A stretch of DNA of 8,018 nt from an uncultured Parvularculaceae bacterium (GTDB lineage Bacteria > Pseudomonadota > Alphaproteobacteria > Caulobacterales > Parvularculaceae): NCBI GenBank assembly GCA_947259815.1, contig CAMYNO010000226.1:1-8018 (forward strand). Reading direction: 5' to 3'. Numbering within the stretch: the first letter of the stretch is position 1; each line of letters opens with the position of its first letter. A program made the translations under genes and the position numbers. Shown here in pieces: positions 6,518 to 8,018 of the stretch. A model generated the notes under the pieces. That model was not told the DNA's origin and did no database searches. It was given only the letters and a program-made list of their open reading frames with translations.

Positions 6518-7509
6518 TCAGAATTTTCGCGCCGGTGATGACGGTGTTGACGGTGGGAGCGTGTGTCGCCGCTGAGGGTGAAACCCTGTCGCCGGCTGTT
6601 GCTACGGCGCCGCCTGAAACAAAGATTGAGTTCTCCGACATTGATGCTGACGAGGCGCCGGTGCGGCGTGCAGCCTTCGAGGCGGCGATGGATGATGTCG
6701 GGGAACGTCAGAAGGTTTTTGGCGATACGCTGGAACGCGTGCGCATTACCGGATCGTTCGCGCAGGGCGGGCTTGTCTTTGGTGAAACCGAGAGCGGCGC
6801 AGATGTGCGCCTCGATGGCGATAAGATCATGGTCGGCGAGGATGGCCGTTTTGTTCTCGGCTTTGGGCGCGACAGCGCCTTATCGGCGTTGCTGGTGGTC
6901 ACGCTTCCCGACGGCGCTATTGAGCGACGGGCGATTGAACTGGAAGATCGTGAATTCCCCGTTCAGCGGATCGACGGCCTCGATCAATCAAAGGTTTCCG
7001 GCTTCACCGCGGAACAGCTGGAGAAAATTGCTGCGGATCGGGTGAAGAAAGACGCCGCGCGCGAGAAGAGCCAAAGCCTCGCGGATTGGGCGAGCGGTTT
7101 CGACTGGCCGGTGACCGGGCGAATCAGCGGCGTATTCGGGTCGCAGCGTATTCTCAACGGTGAGCCTAAGCGGCCCCATTCCGGTCTCGATATCGCAGCG
7201 GGACAGGGAACGCCTGTACGCGCGCCGGCGCCGGGCGTCATAACCCTTGCCGAAAACGACATGTATTTCGAAGGCGGGCTGGTCTTGCTCGACCATGGCC
7301 ACTGGCTCGAAAGCGCATTCCTGCACCTGTCGCGCCTTGATGTGGAGCCGGGACAGCGGGTCGAAAAAGGCGACATAATCGGCGCTGTCGGAGCGACGGG
7401 CCGGGCGACCGGGCCGCATCTCCACTGGTCGATGAAATGGCGTGGGCGGCTCGTCGATCCTCAACTTACATTGGGGGAGATGCCGGTCGCCGACAGCGCC
7501 GGGAATTGA
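6514..7509 (+). CDS. M23 family metallopeptidase, putative lipoprotein (LytM/NlpD type)
   Basis: Probable peptidoglycan endopeptidase, or activator of amidases, anchored on the periplasmic face of a membrane. It is 331 residues. The N-terminus is a short signal with a lipobox-like VGAC, giving a lipid-modified Cys17. A middle region of about 80-150 appears beta-rich, followed by a charged helical linker (165-190). The LytM domain spans about 195-318. Zinc ligands are visible: His222 and Asp226 in HSGLDIAA, and His304 in PHLHW with catalytic His302; GVFGS (206-210) and AFLHLS (268-273) are other family blocks. The catalytic set is complete, so it could be an active enzyme and not merely an amidase activator. 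The start is ATG 6514 with GGAG at 6503-6506. It overlaps the DUF2093 stop by ATGA. Confidence 0.94.
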   Translation: MIRIFAPVMTVLTVGACVAAEGETLSPAVATAPPETKIEFSDIDADEAPVRRAAFEAAMDDVGERQKVFGDTLERVRITGSFAQGGLVFGETESGADVRLDGDKIMVGEDGRFVLGFGRDSALSALLVVTLPDGAIERRAIELEDREFPVQRIDGLDQSKVSGFTAEQLEKIAADRVKKDAAREKSQSLADWASGFDWPVTGRISGVFGSQRILNGEPKRPHSGLDIAAGQGTPVRAPAPGVITLAENDMYFEGGLVLLDHGHWLESAFLHLSRLDVEPGQRVEKGDIIGAVGATGRATGPHLHWSMKWRGRLVDPQLTLGEMPVADSAGN

Positions 7510-7528
7510 TGGCCTGCGCGGTTTGCGT

Positions 7529-7550
7529 TTGACAATCATTCTTAATTGCA
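7529..7550 (+). promoter_or_regulatory. Fur-like iron box over the bfd promoter
   Basis: TGACAATCATTCTTA (7530-7544) matches 11 of 15 positions of the 7-1-7 Fur box TGATAATNATTATCA-type pattern, and its two halves are complementary at five of seven positions around C7537. On the minus strand it contains GAATGATT, typical of alphaproteobacterial Fur sites. It covers the -35 and most of the spacer, where a repressor would block transcription. Repression by Fur-iron would induce bfd when iron is scarce, as in other bacteria. Another iron regulator, such as Irr or RirA, is not excluded. Confidence 0.5.
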
Positions 7551-7557
7551 GTATGGT
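7529..7557 (+). promoter_or_regulatory. Sigma-70-type promoter of bfd
   Basis: TTGACA (7529-7534) matches the -35 consensus exactly, and TATGGT (7552-7557) matches four of six at -10, with an ideal 17-base spacer. Transcription would begin near 7564, giving a leader of about 45 bases before the bfd start. The promoter lies just after the M23 gene, so bfd is expressed independently of it. Confidence 0.6.
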
Positions 7558-7608
7558 GAAGGTCTTCGATTGGGCGCTGTGCGTCCGCTACTCACTTCGC
7601 CGGCCCAA

Positions 7609-7800
7609 ATGTATATCTGCATCTGCAACGCTATTCGGGATAAGGAACTCGCCGCCGCCAGCCGCGATGCGCGTTCCGTCGGCGATGTATTCCGCAAATG
7701 TGGCCGCCGTCCTCAGTGCGGCAAATGTCTGCATGATGTTGCCGAGATCATCGAAGAGCAGCGCGCGAGCGCCGAGCAAAGTGTGCTCGCTGCGGAATAA
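7609..7800 (+). CDS. bfd: Bacterioferritin-associated ferredoxin (Bfd), [2Fe-2S]
   Basis: A small cytosolic [2Fe-2S] protein that docks on bacterioferritin and passes electrons to its heme, so that stored Fe(III) is released as Fe(II). The 63 residues carry the Bfd cysteine pattern: Cys4 and Cys6 in MYICICN, and Cys37 and Cys40 in QCGKC, the CxC-N30-CxxC arrangement that binds the cluster. Cys31 is an additional cysteine. The tail after about residue 50 is Ala/Glu-rich and not conserved. The ATG at 7609 gives the conserved MYICICN start; the frame is open upstream to 7546, but those residues overlap the promoter region. There is no good Shine-Dalgarno before this ATG. It precedes bfr, its expected partner, by 135 bases. 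Confidence 0.95.
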   Translation: MYICICNAIRDKELAAASRDARSVGDVFRKCGRRPQCGKCLHDVAEIIEEQRASAEQSVLAAE

Positions 7801-7858
7801 CGCATTTCCTTCTGAGTTTGAAATTCGTTTGCAAAGAAATCCTCGCTACTGCGAAGCG

Positions 7859-7883
7859 GTTGCACTCTTAGTTCTTGTGCAAC
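7859..7883. repeat. Perfect inverted repeat upstream of bfr
   Basis: GTTGCAC (7859-7865) and GTGCAAC (7877-7883) form a perfect seven-base dyad around an 11-base AT-rich centre. The half-sites lie about 18 bases (7862 to 7880) centre to centre, close to two helical turns, which suits a dimeric repressor or activator. It sits 52 bases before the bfr start. As RNA it would make only a short stem with no T-run, so an operator is more likely than a terminator. It does not look like the Irr ICE motif. Confidence 0.5.
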
Positions 7884-7920
7884 TCATGTTGGTCGTTATT
7901 TTCGGGGTTCTAGATTCGGA

Positions 7921-7938
7921 TAGGAGAGTTCCCGCGTG
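7921..7938 (+). promoter_or_regulatory. Ribosome binding site and GTG start of bfr
   Basis: AGGAGAG at 7922-7928 is a strong Shine-Dalgarno sequence seven bases before GTG at 7936. The translated start, MKGDQKVIEHLN, matches the conserved bacterioferritin N-terminus exactly at this codon, so the GTG start is well supported. Confidence 0.85.
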
Positions 7939-8018
7939 AAGGGCGACCAAAAAGTAATCGAACACCTCAACAAAGCGCTGAAGCTGGAACTGACCACGGT
8001 CAATCAATATTTCCTGCA
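7936..8018 (+). CDS. bfr: Bacterioferritin (Bfr), 5' end only
   Basis: Iron-storage protein that forms a 24-subunit heme-containing shell and oxidises Fe(II) at a di-iron centre. Only the first 27 codons are in the window; the gene is cut by the window end, not broken. The sequence MKGDQKVIEHLNKALKLELT followed by TVNQYFL is the standard bacterioferritin opening, with ferroxidase ligand Glu18 and conserved Tyr25 at the expected numbers. The later ligands and heme methionine (Met52 in other Bfr) are beyond the edge. It lies just after bfd in the same direction. Whether it is the heme-binding type or a paired subunit cannot be seen. Confidence 0.95.
   Translation, partial: MKGDQKVIEHLNKALKLELTTVNQYFL

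Noticed and set aside
7442..7939. 165-codon plus-strand frame spanning the M23 end, bfd and the bfr leader
   Set aside because: It is out of frame with bfd and the peptidase, crosses the bfd promoter, and shows no recognisable domain.

Overview
The window reads as a moderately GC-rich alphaproteobacterial chromosome segment of mostly housekeeping genes. The best lineage marker is a DUF2093 protein, a family known essentially from Alphaproteobacteria. Supporting signs are a palindromic repeat type common between alphaproteobacterial genes, and ThiG, ClpB and bacterioferritin sequences of proteobacterial character. I cannot name the genus; a Caulobacterales/Parvularculales-like or neighbouring lineage is plausible, but that is inference. 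I see no rRNA, tRNA, CRISPR, IS element, phage or toxin-antitoxin module.

Layout, left to right. (1) aroQ (type II 3-dehydroquinate dehydratase, shikimate pathway) lies on the minus strand. It diverges across a short gap from thiS-thiG, the sulfur carrier and synthase for the thiazole half of thiamine. thiG starts at TTG, with its ribosome binding site inside the last glycine codons of thiS. A DUF4386 membrane-protein gene follows 18 bases after thiG. (2) A secreted small EF-hand protein stands alone and ends in a clear intrinsic terminator. (3) clpB, the heat-shock disaggregase, is complete and intact, with a tentative sigma-32-like promoter, and is followed within 11 bases by a 68-residue protein of unknown function. 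(4) A stretch of about 440 bases without a convincing gene carries two 29-base REP-like palindromes in inverted orientation, which differ by paired, structure-preserving changes. (5) A DUF2093 gene overlaps by ATGA a lipoprotein peptidase of family M23 (LytM/NlpD type), likely an envelope or cell-wall operon. (6) bfd (bacterioferritin-associated ferredoxin), with a strong-looking promoter overlapped by a Fur-like iron box, is followed by the start of bfr (bacterioferritin), cut by the window end. Together these form an iron storage and release locus.

I found no convincing undescribed multi-gene system. The items most worth a second look are the covarying inverted palindromes, the iron-regulated promoter of bfd with a separate perfect dyad before bfr, the unexplained DNA upstream of the DUF2093 gene, and the small unknown gene coupled to clpB.
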